Assembly (NCBI GenBank): GCA_033065855.1
Contig: JAVXUO010001624.1
Span: forward strand, 186,001 to 250,000
DNA from: Escallonia rubra
Taxonomy: Eukaryota; Streptophyta; Magnoliopsida; Escalloniales; Escalloniaceae
Length of the DNA: 64,000 bases
Reading direction: 5' to 3'
In this document: positions 44,781 to 57,647 of the stretch, piece by piece
How the letters are laid out: the number at the start of each line of letters is the position of its first letter
How positions within the stretch are numbered: position 1 is the first letter of the stretch
Notes under the pieces: model-generated
Seen by the model: the letters and a program-made list of their open reading frames with translations, nothing else
Told to the model about the DNA's origin: nothing
Databases searched by the model: none
Translations under genes and position numbers: made by a program

Positions 44781-45614
44781 TTAAACATCAAAGAGCTTAG
44801 GGTACTTTTCGCGCATAGCATCCTCGAGTTGCCACGTCGCTTCTTCCATTGAATGGTTACGCCAAAGTACTTTAACCAACTTAATGGTTTTTGTGCGCAA
44901 AATTTGATCCTTGCGGTCCAAGATTTTCACTGAGCGTTCCTCGTATGATAGGTCCTCCCGAATCTCCACAGGTTCAAGATGTATGACATGTGAAGGTTCT
45001 GGCACGTATTTCCTCAAGGTTGATACATGAAACACATCATGTATTTGCGACAAGCTGGGAGGTAAGGCAACTTGGTAAGCGACCGGTCCAACCCTCCGCA
45101 AGATCTCAAATGGTCCGATAAATCTGGGGCTACTAAGCTTGCCCTTTTTCCCAAAAACGCATTACTCCCTTCCAAGGCGATACTTTGAGAAATACATGAT
45201 CTCCCACTTCGAAATTTAGCTCACGTCTTCTATTATCCGCATAACTCTTTTGATGACTTTGAGCCACACTAGCAAATTATCCTCGATGTAACGAACTTTC
45301 TTTGAGGTAGCTTGTACTATCTCGGGCCCTAAGGCACCCAAAAGTTTCTCCTCTCCAACTTCGAGCCAACAAATTGGCGTTCTACATCTTCGCCCATACA
45401 AGGCTTCAAATGGTGCCATACCAATACTAGCCTGAAAGCTATTGTGGTAAGCAAACTCCATAAGCGGCAATTGATCAGGCCAACTATTCTTGAAGTTTAA
45501 CGAGCAAGCCCTAAGAATATCTTCTAAAATCAGAATCGTTCTCTCTGACGGTCCATCACTTTGAGGATGATAAGCCGTACTAAGGTCAAGTTGAGTACCC
45601 AATGCTTTTTGCAA
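44781..45614 (-). pseudogene. pol: copy C2 integrase C-terminal half and chromodomain-like tail
   Basis: Contains DGPSERTILILEDILRACSL, FEALYGRRCRTPICWLEVGE, the GPF/Y-type module and the tail ending KLFDV at 44781. Frame breaks: the ACACTAGC 2-bp insertion (about 45268, shared with B) and an extra A in the CCCAAAAACGC run (about 45153). Confidence 0.87.
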
Positions 45615-46099
45615 ACCGTGCCAAAATTTCGACGTAAAACGTGCATCTCTATCCGAAACGATTGAAATGGGTACACCGTGGAGTCGGGAACAATCTCTTG
45701 AATGTAAAGTTTGGCTAACCTCTCCAAGCTATAGGTAACCTTAACCGGAATGAAATGTGCTGACTTGGTCAAACGATCAATTATTACCCAAGCCGAATAG
45801 TGTCCTTGTCTTGTCCTAGGCAACCCTGACACAAAGTCCATGGCAATACGTTCCCACTTCCACTGAGGGATAGTAAGAGGTTGTAAAGGTCGCGCATGTC
45901 GTTGATGTTCCACTTTAACTTGCTGACAAGTAAGGCATCGAGCGACAAAATCCGTTATATCCCTTTTCATATCGTTCCACCAAAACACGTCCCGTAGATC
46001 CCGATACATCTTAGTACTACATGGACGAACTGTGAAGCTGGAATTATGCGCGTATCGCAAAATTTCCTCCTTTAATCCCACCTCAGAAGGAACACATAA
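45530..46099 (-). pseudogene. pol: copy C2 integrase N-terminal half
   Basis: Zinc-binding region RYAHNSSFTVRPCSTKMY ... CLTCQQVKVEHQRHARP with the second His replaced by Arg, then the core IAMDFVSGLPRTRQGHYSAW and SAHFIPVKVTYSLERLAKLY. Past IVPDSTVYPF the open frame is out of register because of the array-wide frameshift. W is inserted at its start, so the frame from RNase H is interrupted at RLCV. Confidence 0.87.
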
Positions 46100-47182
46100 T
46101 GTGATGCCCCGAACCTAGATTACCCGGTTATTATTACTATAGCGACAAATTGACAAAATTTAGAATCATAAGTTATGATTTAGCGATAGCAGATATTATT
46201 GATATTGACTGATGTATTAGCGACAAGTTATTTAAAATATCGATGCTTTTAATATTAGCGACGTTTTGACAAACATGATAGCGTAATAACTCGTTGATAA
46301 TTTTCTTAACACATAAATTATCATAAAGATTTATTGTTGGACCATTTTTGAGTTATTAAATTCGGTTAAGAAGTTTTAGCGACCAAAGGGTGAGAGGGTT
46401 TTTTCTTGTCTTTGCCCAATTAGGGATTCGGGTTATATATAAGCATGATATTCTTTGGCAGCCGACCCTAAATATATCTCATACTTTCTGCAAACGGCTG
46501 AGAGAGGAAGAGAAATACCGAGGGAGGAAAAAGAGAAGGAGCTGCGTCGAAGTCCGGCGAAGAGTCTAGATTCCGGTAAGACTTCTACCCTCCTTTGTCC
46601 TCAATTAATCTATAGAGACATATGTGTATGGGTTAATTACTAGCTGCGAGTGTGTAGCTTCAGAGAGTTAGTACAACCGTGTAAGTTTCTCATAGTTTGC
46701 TCCTCTTGTTGTCGATTTTATTGTGAGTATCTAGTGGTGTATGGAGGTTTAATGGTAACTGGGTATATGGGTTGTGAGTTTATTGCTGTGATGGGTTTAG
46801 GGGAAGGGTATGCGTGAATTTGTGGGTTGTGGTGTGTGTGTGTGTAACCTGCGTTGAAGGCTGTATATGGAGTGATTTATTGTGTGCATGGATTACTGAA
46901 TGTAGGGGAAAAGGAAAAGGAAGATACCACACATAGATGGGTCTGTAACTTCCCAGATTCTTTTTGGTTTTCTATTGTCCACCGCATTTGGGGTGTGTTG
47001 CTGTGTGTTAGATCATGGAAGTGGGTTTAAGGGAGTTGTCATGGTGCAGCTAATTAAAGTTGGTGCTTCAGTGTGTGCTTGAATTTGTGTGTAAAGATGT
47101 GAGTGGAGAGGCTGCCAAAAGGGAGTCAGAGTGTGCATGGTGACCATACCAAATCGTGTGGCTTTGGTGCGTGGGTTTTATT

Positions 47183-47230
<48 letters not shown>

Positions 47231-49127
47231 ATAGCTGTGTTGTAAGGTATAAGGGAATCAAATGAGTGTGTTCTGTAACCCATTTGTGTGTATTAGAGGT
47301 GTATATTTGTGAGGTGGAAGGGAAGCTACAAGGCAAGAGTATAGTTAGTGTATGTGTAAACAAATGAGTAAATGAGAAATTGGAAGGAAAGAAAGGCTGC
47401 GTGAACAGTGTTTTGGGAAGAAGTAGACTGATGGGTTGCATGAGGAAGAAGGTGCTGTAGGGAGAGAGGGAAAGCTGTGGTTTTAATTTGAACTTCAAAT
47501 TGTCGCTAATAGTAAAGTTTTTTTTAGCAGTTCGTTCTTGAATTTTTAAAATATATCTAGAAACTGTTTTGGGCAAAACTCAAAGAAGTAACTTAGGTTT
47601 ATTTTTCAACACCTACACACAGTACAAATTTTAGATTTTTTGGAGCTTGGGAAGCGTGCTAACTAATTTTATTGGTGATAGAGACGTTAGTGTATTATAG
47701 AATAGTAAATGAAGTTATTAAATCCTGAAACTCCTACAATAATCTTATGTAGCTAAGATAAGGTAGTTTCTAAAGTTTTGAAAAGTTTTAAGGTCGTTTG
47801 CTATGTTAGCGGCGTAGCGCCCGAACGGATATAGTGTAACGGATATAGTGTAACGCTTCATTGTCACGATAGTTATTAAATTAGTTCCAAGGACCTCTTC
47901 TGAATAGATTCAGACAAAGTACTAATAGGTAATTATACAGAAGTCGGGGGATGGTTGGGTAAAGTTTACTCATCTAAAAGAAACATAATACCTAAGCGTG
48001 CCCGAGCGTCAATAAATGACATCTGTATGATTTGTTATTTAGGTTTTGATAGTCAAGAGCTAGGGCCGGCATTTGAGCAAATATCAGAAACAGATTTTGA
48101 GCGAGGTAAGTACCCATGTCATGTTCCTCTGTATATTTATTTGCAAAACCTATGATATTTATTTATGATTTGATCATTTAAAGTTTAAAGTTCTATTCTG
48201 CATATGTTTATTTCTAAAGTATTTTATTTGAAACATAAATTGAAAAGAAATGCCATGGATTGTTGTATGAGTATTTGAATCATGATCGATTTCTGTGGAA
48301 CGAAATGATAGTTGACTGTGTTACTGCGCCCCATATCCACGGGGGAAAGTGGATTCCGGGTCCTGGTCAACGGGACCATACGTTGACGCACAGTACTGTT
48401 GCACCGTGGTTCGCCCTTGCGTCCACACTTTGTTATCCTAGGTGGAGGAGGGATTTTGGGTCCTAGTCAGTGGGACCATACGCTGACCGCAGTATACATG
48501 TTATGATTAATTGTGATAGTCCTTGGTGAAAACTCTTTATTGATCCCATTCTAATTCGAGAATCTTTTGTTGCAAGTACATATATATACGTGAATATGTT
48601 GAGCATATTTATTTTGGTAACATTGAAATTTTATTGTGAAAAAGGAAAACCATGGCATAGTCGAAGCCCCCAAAATTTTATTTTAGGGATATGGCATGTG
48701 TATTTACTGGGCCCCCAGCTCACCTCTTTTTATAAATGTTTTCAGGCGATCAACTAGATGAACATGAGTATTACGAGGGAAATGAGAATGAAGCTGCAGG
48801 AGATGCTTATTAGGAAGTTGTTTAAGCCCTTGAGAAATTGTAGAACTGCCAGTTATTTATTTGAATTGTTCGTAGCTTAATTTTTGGAGGTTTCTTTAAA
48901 ATAAATGCTATCGGTCTCTATGGAGGATTTCAGTAAAGATGATTTGGGAAAGAGTTGTAAGGGCATCTTTAGAAAATCATGTTATAGTGTTAGTTAATGT
49001 ATGATTTTAGAATTGTGTACAGGTTTTAGTGAGTAAGGCCTGGCAGAGCCCTAAGTTGGAGTCTATTGGGTCTGCGGCCGGTCACGTGCCTAGCTCGCGG
49101 CCCTGCCCGTGGGTTCGGGTCGTGACA
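46100..49127 (+). mobile_element. solo LTR W, 3.0 kb
   Basis: Ends TGTGATGCCCCGAACC and GGGTTCGGGTCGTGACA, flanked by cataa (46095-46099 and 49128-49132); the empty site GAACACATAATCTGTC is in copies A and B. There is no primer site, polypurine tract or coding capacity inside. Landmarks: TATATATAA at 46434-46442, candidate donor TTCCG|GTAAGA at 46575/46576, simple repeats (TA)n(GA)n at about 47178-47227, a duplicated ~40-bp motif GGGTCCTGGTCAACGGGACC / GGGTCCTAGTCAGTGGGACC (about 48358 and 48458), TACTGGGC at 48705 and acceptor TTTTCAG|GCGATCA at 48745/48746. Family not otherwise seen here. Confidence 0.9.
47178..47227. repeat. (TA)n(GA)n microsatellite
   Basis: A TA run passes directly into a GA run inside solo LTR W. 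Confidence 0.93.
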
Positions 49128-49132
49128 CATAA

Positions 49133-50731
49133 TCTGTCTCCAAAACGTAATGCCCCCTCGGCGTCAATTCTGAACTCTGGCTGTTTACCTTCTCCAACTT
49201 GTTCTCTAATCTTAACAAATTTTGAATCCAAAATCTGAGCTTGCCTAATTCTTTCGATCAAGGTAGGTCGCCCCATTAAATTCGCCAAATAGTTTCCCGT
49301 CCCGGAAACCAAAACATCCACACCCAAACTTTCAAGATCCGCAAGAATTTCCTTACGTGAAGTTAAAAGGGCTGCACACGTACCTGTGTTCTTTCGGCTA
49401 AGAGCATCGGCGACCACATTAGCCTTCCCCGAATGATACAAGATCTTGCAGTCATAGTCCTTAAGCAATTCCAACCGTCGACGTTGTCGCATATTCAATT
49501 CTTTCTGCGTGAATAAAAACTTAAGACTCTTTTTATCTGTGTATATCTCACATGTGTCACCATAGAGATTGTGCCTCCAAATTTTCAAAGCGAAAACCAC
49601 TGCAGCTAATTCCAAGTCATGTGTTGGGTAGCTCACTTCATACGCTTTGAGTTGTCGCGAGCCATAAGCAATAACTCGCCCATGTTGCATCAATACACAT
49701 CCCAAACCCTTTCGTGAAGCATCGCTATAAACCGCAAATCCTCCAGTCCCCGAAGGTAGAGAAAGGACCGGAGCCGAAACCAATATTTTCTTTAATTCTA
49801 GTAAACTGCGATCAGACTCTTCCGACCACTCGAACCTAACCTTCTTTCTAGTCAATGGAATAGCGAGTTTTGAAAACCCCTCAATAAACCTGCGATAATA
49901 GCCAGCCAAACCAAGGAAACTACGAACTTCACTTATCGTTCTCGGTCTTTCCCAATTCCACACTGCCTGTACCTTGGATGGATCCACCGAGATCCCATAT
50001 TTAGATACCACATGCCCTAAAAACACAACTTTTTCAAGCCAAAACTCACATTTATCAAACTTGGCATAAAACTTCTCTTCCCTCAAAATCTGTAGCACCA
50101 TACGTAAATGCTCTTCATGTTCTTCCTTGCTTCTAGAGTAGATCAATATGTCATCGATAAAGACTATGACGAATTGGTCCAAATATCGCTTGAATACCCG
50201 ATTCATTAAGTCCATAAATGTTGCAGGTGCGTTAGTTAACCCAAACGGCATTACAACAAACTCATAGTGTCCGTACCTCGTGCGAAAAGCAGTCTTGGAT
50301 ATATCATCCTTCCTAATCTTCAATTGGTGGTAACCCGATCTCAAATCAATCTTGGAAAAGTATTTCGCACCTTGAAGTTGATCAAACAAATCGTCAATCC
50401 GTGGCAAATGATACTTGTTGCGAACTGTAATACGGTTCAACTCCCTATAGTCAATACACAATCTCAACGTTCCGTCCTTCTTCTTTACAAATAAAACAGG
50501 AGCACCCCAAGGAGAGACGCTTGGGTGAATGAAGCCTTTCTCGAGCAATTCTTGAAGTTGCACCTTAAGTTCTTTGAGCTCGGCTGGGGCCATACGATAA
50601 GGAACCTTAGAAATTGGAGCAGCTCCTGGTATAAGATCTATAACAAACTCGATTTCACGATCTGGAGGAAGATCAGGGAGTTCCTCCGGAAACACATCAA
50701 AAAATTCGTCAACGACAGGAATAGCGGATAA
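49133..50731 (-). CDS. pol: copy C2 reverse transcriptase, RNase H and start of integrase (best preserved pol frame)
   Basis: One frame without stops: pre-[21 protein letters not shown], reverse transcriptase with [47 protein letters not shown], catalytic FIDDILIYS, connection [14 protein letters not shown], RNase H ([49 protein letters not shown]), then the integrase N-terminus to GDRLCV at the W junction. The RNase H YTDN is YTDK here, next to a catalytic Asp that remains. Upstream it is cut by X solo, so no native start. Open length does not imply function: gag, integrase and both ends are broken. Confidence 0.9.
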
Positions 50732-50736
50732 GTTCT

Positions 50737-53662
50737 TGATGCCAAGGAAAGTGGGTTCGTACCTACGTGGAGGTGCCACAAAGGCTACAGTCCGCTTCAG
50801 CTTCCAAGTATGTTGATGTGAGACACAACAAGGGTGGAACAAGGGCCGAGACCAAGGGCTTCCCAGACAGAGCTCGAGGGTGGCAGTGCTGCGAGGGCGA
50901 TGGCACGGGATGAATACACGATGACAGTCACAGTCCGATGCTTAGGTCCAACGTCAGGGTCTTGTATGTTTCTCTCTCTAGAATTCTAGAGTAAGAAAGT
51001 GAAAATGTGAGAAAGTGAATAAGAGGTCCTCCAAATGAATTCTCAAGACTTCTATTTATAGAGATTGAGATAATGATGTCATTAACCGACACGTGGCGCT
51101 CCCCGGGAATGACACGTCACCGGGGGTCCACGGGTGCCGATGCTCCACGGACTATCGGATCGCATATTCACCCGGCCTGCTCATCACAGCGTCGCTCTGT
51201 CTGTCTGGAAAGACTGGCTGCCACAACGTCGGTGTGGCCATAGAATCCCCTTGATCTAGCCTCCAATCCAAGCCATTGCAGAGGCCCACAGGCCTGGCAG
51301 CGGTGGGGTAGACCCGACGCCCAACTGCTAGGGGAACTAGGCGCGATGCCCTCCGAAGACCTGCTCCCGTCTCGGAGTGACCCGGGGGTCATAGTCCCTA
51401 GGGGTGTCGACGCAAGCCCCCAGTGCCAGAGCACGTAGGCCGGTCACGCAGGCACCCTGACGAAGATAGTGTCCCGGAGGAGTCGCCTATTCCGTAGGCC
51501 GAGGTAGCATCTCGGAGGAGCCGTCTACGTGGCCGGCCAAGGTAGCATCCCAGTGGATCCGTCTACCATGCAGAAGGGGAGTCTTTGTGCCGGAGCACTT
51601 AGAGCTCCCTAGCAAAGATAGTGTCCCGGAGGAGTCGCCTATCCCCGCGGGTGAGTCCTTGTGCTGGAGCACTCAGAGCATGTCAAGGTAGTATCCCGGA
51701 GGAGCCGTCTACCCAACTGGCCGAGGTAGCATCCCAGAGGAGCCGTCTACCTGGCGGAAGGGGAGTGGAAGAGCTCTCTGGCAGAGATAGTGTCCCGGAG
51801 GAGTCGCCTATCCCCGCGGGTGAGTCCTTGTGCCGGAGCACTCAGAGCGAGTCAAGGTAGCATCTCGGAGGAGCCGTCTACCCGACTGGCCGAGGTAGCA
51901 TCCCGGAGGAGCCGTCTACCGGGGGGATGGGGAGTTGAAGAACTCCCTGGCAGAGATAGCGTCACGGAGGAGTTGCCTATCCCCGCGGGTGAGTCCTTGT
52001 GCCGGAGCACTCGGAGCGAGTCAAGGTAGCATCCCGGAGGAGCCGTCTACCCAACTGGCCGAGGTAGCATCCCGAAAGAGCCGTCTACCTGGCGGAAGGG
52101 GAGTTGAAGAGCTCTCTCGCAGAGATAGTGTCCCGGAGGAGTCGCCTATACCCGCGGGTGAGTCCTTGTGCCGGAGCACTCGGAGCGCGTCAAGGTAGCA
52201 TCCCGGAGGAGCTGTCTACCCGACTGGCCGAGGTAGCATCCCGGAGGAGCCGTCTACCTGGCGGAAGGGGAGTGGAAGAGCTCTCTGGCAGAGATAGTGT
52301 CCTGGAGGAGTCGCCTATCCCCGCGGGTGAGTCCTTGTGCCGGAGCACTCGGAGCGAGTCAAGGTAGCATCTCGGAGGAGCCGTCTACCCGACTGGCCGA
52401 GGTAGCATCCCGGAGGAGCCGTCTACCGGGGGATGGGGAGTTGAAGAACTCCCTAGCAGAGATAGCGTCCCGGAGGAGTCGCCTATACCCGCGGGTGAGT
52501 CCTTGTGTCGGAGCACTCGGAGCGCGTCAAAGTAGCATCCCGGAGGAGCCGTCTACCCGACTGGCCGAGGTAGCATCCCAGAGGAGCCGTCTACCTGGCA
52601 GAAGGGAAGTTGAAGAGCTCCCTGGCGGTGATAGTGTCCCAGAGGAGTCGCCTATCCCCGCGGGTGATGCATACTCCGGAGAGTGGGTCGAAGCATGTTC
52701 CATGACTAAGGGAAGGTGCGCATGGTATGATGAATGATTGTGGTGCCCGGGGGCATGTAACATGATTGTGGCGCATGGGCGCGATGAAGTGCGTAAGGTG
52801 CCGGGGGCACGTCTGTGTTAGTGGCGCGGCGCATGGGTGCGACAGAGTGTGTAAGGTGCCGGGGGCACGTTTATGTCAATGGTGGCGCATGGGCGCGACA
52901 TAGTGCGTATGGTGCCGGGGGCACGGTAGTGTGACAGAGAGCCTGAGGGCATGGCTGTATCAGCGGCGCGGCGCACGGGAGCGACGGAGTGTTGAAGTGC
53001 GACGCCCGGACGCCGGCGACGGGGATCGCGGAGTTGTACCAGGGCGACGGGGGTCGCGGAGTTGTGTCCGGGGGACGGGGGTCGCGGAGTTGTGTCCGGG
53101 CGACGGGGGTCCCGGATTTGTGTCCGGGCGACGGGGGTCGCGGAGTTGTGTCCGGGCGATAGGGTCGCGGAGGTGTGTCCGGGCGACGGGGGTCGCGGAG
53201 TTGTGTCCGGGCGACGGGGGTCGCGGAGTTGTGTATGGTCCCTTGAAGAGAAGTGAATGTGCTAAGGATGGAGGCCAAAGGCCAACCCTTCGGGAAAGGC
53301 CAAGGCCAACCTCATGGGGAGGCCGAGGCCAACCCCAATGGCGAGGTCGAGGCCGACCCCAAGGGGAAGGCCAAGGCCGAGGCCGACCCCAAGGGGGAGG
53401 GCAAGGCCAACCTCCTTGGGCAAGTGCCATGGCGCATCGACGGGCGACGGGCGAAGTGTGACGGTCGAAGCGTGATGAGGCTTCGTGCGAAAATAAACTT
53501 CTTAGTGACGAAGTAACGTGACGAAAGTGAGAAGTGCACGTGATTTAAGCGTGTATGCTTTGACCGGTTGTGAGCGTTGAAAATGACTGTTGCTCGTGGG
53601 ACGTGTCATGCAAAATGGGACCACAGTGGGCCTTTAGGTACGACGAGAATAGGTTGGGAACA
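50737..53662 (-). mobile_element. solo LTR of family X in copy C2, same site as in B
   Basis: 2926 bp, same ends as the other X LTRs, flanked by gttct (50732-50736 and 53663-53667), the identical target base as the solo LTR in B. The 169-bp array has about six main copies (51600-52665) against four in B, so array length changed after duplication. GC-rich arrays are at about 52700-53430. Confidence 0.95.
51600..52665. repeat. 169-bp tandem array in X solo LTR of C2 (about 6 copies)
   Basis: GTGAGTCCTTGTGCCGGAGC recurs near 51650, 51820, 51990, 52160, 52330 and 52490 at about 169-bp steps. The ~53010-53240 stretch beyond carries about eight ~27-bp GTCCGGGCGACGGGGGTCGC units. Confidence 0.9.
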
Positions 53663-53667
53663 GTTCT

Positions 53668-55216
53668 GAACAGCTATTCGAGTATCCACAATGTGATCTA
53701 AATATCCTTGACATCCCTTTAGAAGCAAACGCCTGGCTCGCAAGGCAGATATAAGGGAAGGATAAGTAATGGGCGTAGAACCCTTAAACTTGAACTTGGA
53801 TTGACTGGGAATCCGAAAATGCACTTCTTTGGCATAGCAATCCAATGAGGCATGGCAGGAAGACAACCAGTCCATACCGAGAATAACGTCAAAATCCCGA
53901 ATGTCCATAGCCATAAGGTCAGCAGGTAACACTCTACCCTCAATGCGTACCAAGCAAGGCTCGTACACGGTAGATACTAATACAGATTTCCCCACCGGGG
54001 TATCAATCATCAAATCAAACTCTAAAATTTGTGGGTCAGAACCCAACTTACACTCAAGAGAAGGGGTTATAAACGAATGCGTGGATCCAGGGTCAAACAA
54101 TGCATGAAAAGAATGAGAACCAATCTGAACTGGACCTGCCACTACGTCGTTAGAAGTTTTGGCATCCTTGGCAGTCAAAGCATAAGCACGTCCTTGTACT
54201 CTCGGTCTCTTGTCCCCCATTGGCAGTTTAGCTCCAACCGGAGCTTGAGCATTGAAGGTCTTCTCTTTCTTCGGATACGGGCATTCCATAGCATAATGCC
54301 CCACCTTCCCACAGTTGAAACATGAATTTTTCAAACGATGGCAACGCCTATCCCCATGATTCTTGCCACAAGTAGCGCAAACTTTTGTACTCCCTTGAGT
54401 CGATTTCATACCTTCTTGTAAAGTTGCTTTCATCTTGTTCTGACCACCGCTCTTGCACTTGTCCGAAGTTTCTGCACGGCTTCTTTTGTGCCTCAATTCC
54501 TCTTGCTCCTTAAAAAATTCCCCGTAGTCCATCTCTAGAATTTCGGCCCGTTCAACCACCTTGGCATAAGTCGGAAGCTTTAGAGCCAACAATCTGTTCT
54601 TGATGCCGCGCTTCAATCCTTTCTCAAATCTTCTTGCCTTACGATTTTCGGTGTCAACCAAATGCGGGGCATGCCTTGACAATGAGGTGAACTTCACTTC
54701 ATATTCTGCTACTGTCATATCATTCTGTGCTAACTTCAATAATTCTTCCTCCTTCTGATCTCTTACATTTTGAGCAAAGTACTTCTTGAAGAAAATGTTC
54801 TTGAACCGTTCCCAAGTCATGGGATCATCAGCATTGATCCTCGGTGTGCGCTTGACCATCTTCCACCAATGGTCAGCTTCATCTCCCAACATGAATACTG
54901 CATACGCCACCTTTTTCTCATCACTGGTATCCCAAAGGTCGAACACCTTCTCACTTTGGTTCACCCACGCTTTAGCCTTCTCCGGATCGGGTTCCCCTCT
55001 AAAGGCGGGCACTAACTTTTTGAATTTCTCCACATCTCTAGTCTTAACACCATCATTCGGCCCATTGTTCTGATTTTGGTGTAGCGGTACCCCGTTACCT
55101 CCTGCAATTAGGTTCGCCAAATTCTAAAATCCATGTACAATGGCTTCAGCAACTCCGTCATTCGTTGGTGGACCGTGAGGTTCATTGGCGTTACGATTAG
55201 AACGCCTAGGAGGCAT
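53668..55216 (-). pseudogene. gag: copy C2 Gag and protease
   Basis: ATG at 55216 ([13 protein letters not shown] start), but a Gln codon in the FQNLAN segment is TAG near 55123; open from 55120 onward. Capsid region [33 protein letters not shown]; zinc motifs [13 protein letters not shown] and [14 protein letters not shown]; protease LFDPGSTHS with intact Asp and [10 protein letters not shown]. The protein runs on past the protease toward reverse transcriptase without a stop, showing that this family makes a single Gag-Pol frame. X solo cuts it at 53662. Confidence 0.9.
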
Positions 55217-55345
55217 GGTACTCCTAGCACATCAAACGAAACTGTATAAGCCTATATAATGTACAAAAGATAAACGCGAAATCAAAATAAATCTCGCAAC
55301 GTCTTAGACCTAGGCTCACCCGAGTCTACAGAATCACAAACCTAA

Positions 55346-55357
55346 GCTCTGATACCC
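55346..55357 (-). other. primer binding site, copy C2 (mutated)
   Basis: The minus strand reads GGGTATCAGAGC, with the first base of the tRNA-Met-type site TGGTATCAGAGC changed, 4 bp inside L5. Confidence 0.85.
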
Positions 55358-55361
55358 ACCC

Positions 55362-56727
55362 TGTCACGCCCCCAAACTGGGAGGCCGCGACTTCAAAGCA
55401 AACCTCATGATATACTATTACCATATAGATGATGATGGTATAAACAGAGCACTAAAAGCCTCCAAACATAAAGTATTACCATATCTAACAAAAGTCTATT
55501 AGAGCGCGTTCCAAAAAATATGCCCTTACAAAAGATTTCTAATCGCAGCGGACAAATAGGTATACAAAATAATTCTATCAAATTACGCCAACCGGATAAA
55601 GATCCGAAAAGAAATAAACAACAAAGTTTTTCAAACCAAAAAGCAAAATCTCATAGCTCCAACGCTGCCATAAGAATCAAGAGTCACTTCCTTCACTTGT
55701 GGCAAAGGCAATGTAAGAAGACAAAGGGGTGAGCTCAAATAGCCCAGTAGGGTAGACAAATGGTAAGATGTCAAGCAATAATGGTATTTTCTAATAACAA
55801 TATGGGATATGAAACGGACCAATCATGTCTCACTATCAAATATCGAAGTATCAAAGATTAGCATTTAACCCAAAATACATTTCAATAATATGTAAGGTAT
55901 GCTACAAACATGCGGTGACTATGGTGGTCATAAGACCCAAACGTCGAACCAAACATACAAATATCAAACGCGTACTCTGGAGCATACTAGGAGGGGCTTC
56001 GGCTCTCTAGTATAACAAATATGTGTAGAAAGGACCCTCTCAATTTGAGAGGTGTTCAACATAGTCAATGTCAATCTTAAATTGACGGTCACAAATGTAC
56101 AAATTCAAAGTTGTGCATCAATAAGGCACAAATGAGAAGGGGTAAACAATGTTCTCAAGAAGGCAAAAGTGGAGCAATCAATTACAAACGAGCATAGATG
56201 AATCATAAGTGACGAAAGTATAAGCCTTCGAATTTTCGAAGATACCTTTCCACAGCAAAAATCGTATAAACCCTTACCTCAAACAAGCTTTTGAACAAAA
56301 GAAAACCTTAAAGCACCACTCTAGCGCCAATGAGCTTCCTAAGCCACCTATTCTCTCTCTCTCTCCGCCGCAAAGGAGCAAGAAATCGAGAACAAAAGGG
56401 CTAGAAAGAAAATAAAGAAACTATTTATATGAAGATAAAATTACACTATTCATTCAAAGCAACATAAGTTTTAGTCGACTAAAAAGTTTTAATTCGACTA
56501 AAAGGTATAAATTCGACTAAAAAGTAAGTTTCAGTGACTAAAAGAGTTTTAATTCGACTAAGAAGTTTTAATTCGAGTAAAAGGTTTTAATTCGACTAAA
56601 AACCTTAAATTCGAGTAAAAAGTACATTTCAGTCGACTAAAAGTACTGTTCATTCGACTAAAAGTACTATTAATATTTTTTTTTAAACTTAACTTAACAC
56701 AAGAAAGGAAAATTTTGGGGTATTACA
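55362..56727 (-). repeat. family A LTR L5, complete and shared by C2 and D
   Basis: 1366 bp, same ends as L2. The primer site of C2 is on its left and the polypurine tract of D on its right. U3 TCGACTAAAA repeats are at about 56468-56670. The donor GTAAG is kept (complement of 56273-56277); the acceptor CCACAG has become CCACAAG near 55699. Confidence 0.93.
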
Positions 56728-56760
56728 TTCTCGCCCCTTAAAAGAATTCCGTCCGCGGAA

Positions 56761-57630
56761 TTACAACATACCTGAAACATCAAAGAGCTGAGGGTGCTTT
56801 TCACGCATAGCATCCTCAAGTTCCCACGTCGCTTCTTCCATTGAATGGTTACGCCAAAGTACTTTAAACAACTTAATAGTTTTTGTGCGCAAAATTTGAT
56901 CCTTGCGGTCAAGGATTTTCACTGGGCGTTCCTCGTACGATAGGTCCTCCCGAATCTCCACAGGTTCGAAATGTATGACAAGTGAAGGATCTGGCACGTA
57001 TTTCCTCAAGGTTGATACATGCAACACATCATGTATTTGCGACAAGCTGGGAGGTAAGGCAACTTGGTAAGCGACCGGTCCAACCCTCCGTAAGATCTCA
57101 AATGGTCCGATAAATCTAGGGCTAAGCTTGCCCTTCTTCCCAAAACGCATTACTCCCTTCCAAGGCGATACTTTGAGAAATACATGATCTCTCACTTCGA
57201 AATTTAGCTCACGTCTTCTATTATCCGCATAACTCTTTTGACCACTTTGACCCACTAGCAAATTATCCTCGATGAAACGAACTTTCTCTGAGGTAGCTTG
57301 TACTATCTCGGGCCCTAAAGGACCCAAAAGTTTATCCTCTCCAACTTCGAGCCAACAAATTGGCGTTCTACATCTCTGCCCATACAAGGCTTCAAATGGT
57401 GCCATACCAATACTAGCCTGAAAGCTATTGTTTTAAGAAAACTCCATAAGCGGCAATTGATCAGCCCAACTATTCTTGAAGTTTAACGAGCAAGCCCTAA
57501 GCATGTCTTCTAAAATCAAAATCGTTCTCTCTGACGGTCCATCACTTTGAGGATGATAAGCCGTACTAAGGTCAAGTTGAGTACCCAATGCTTTTTGCAA
57601 ACCGTGCCAAAATTTCAACGTAAAACGTGC
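56761..57630 (-). pseudogene. pol: copy D integrase C-terminal half and chromodomain-like tail
   Basis: An open segment of 214 residues from MAPFEALYGQRCRTP through the GPF/Y-type module to MREKHPQLFDVSGML at 56761 (native stop lost, 4 extra residues). The upstream piece KFWHGLQKALGTQLDLSTAY ... DGPSERTILILED is in the same frame but separated by a stop at 57433 (MEFS-stop for MEFAYNNSF). Confidence 0.88.
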
Positions 57631-57647
57631 ATCTCTATCCGAAACGA

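Larger units (their letters stand above)
44736..55361 (-). mobile_element. family A copy C2, internal region (type 2), split by W and an X solo LTR
   Basis: After removing W (46100-49127) and X solo (50737-53662) it is a complete gag-to-integrase internal region of about 4.7 kb. It shares the type 2 marks with B: CCCCGG polypurine variant, ACACTAGC and GGCTACTAAGC insertions, VRPCSTKMY and GHYSAWV. It lacks B's gag X insertion, so that one came after the duplication. It has the best preserved polymerase frame. Confidence 0.92.

Noticed and set aside
49082..50842. 586-residue pol frame with extra N- and C-terminal residues
   Set aside because: The first ~35 residues come from the X LTR and the last ~13 from W; only 49133-50731 is pol.
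19497..53662. Independent insertion of X at the same site in B and C2
   Set aside because: The same base and target duplication, plus shared flanking indels and the C1/D shared change, make duplication far simpler than two targeted insertions.
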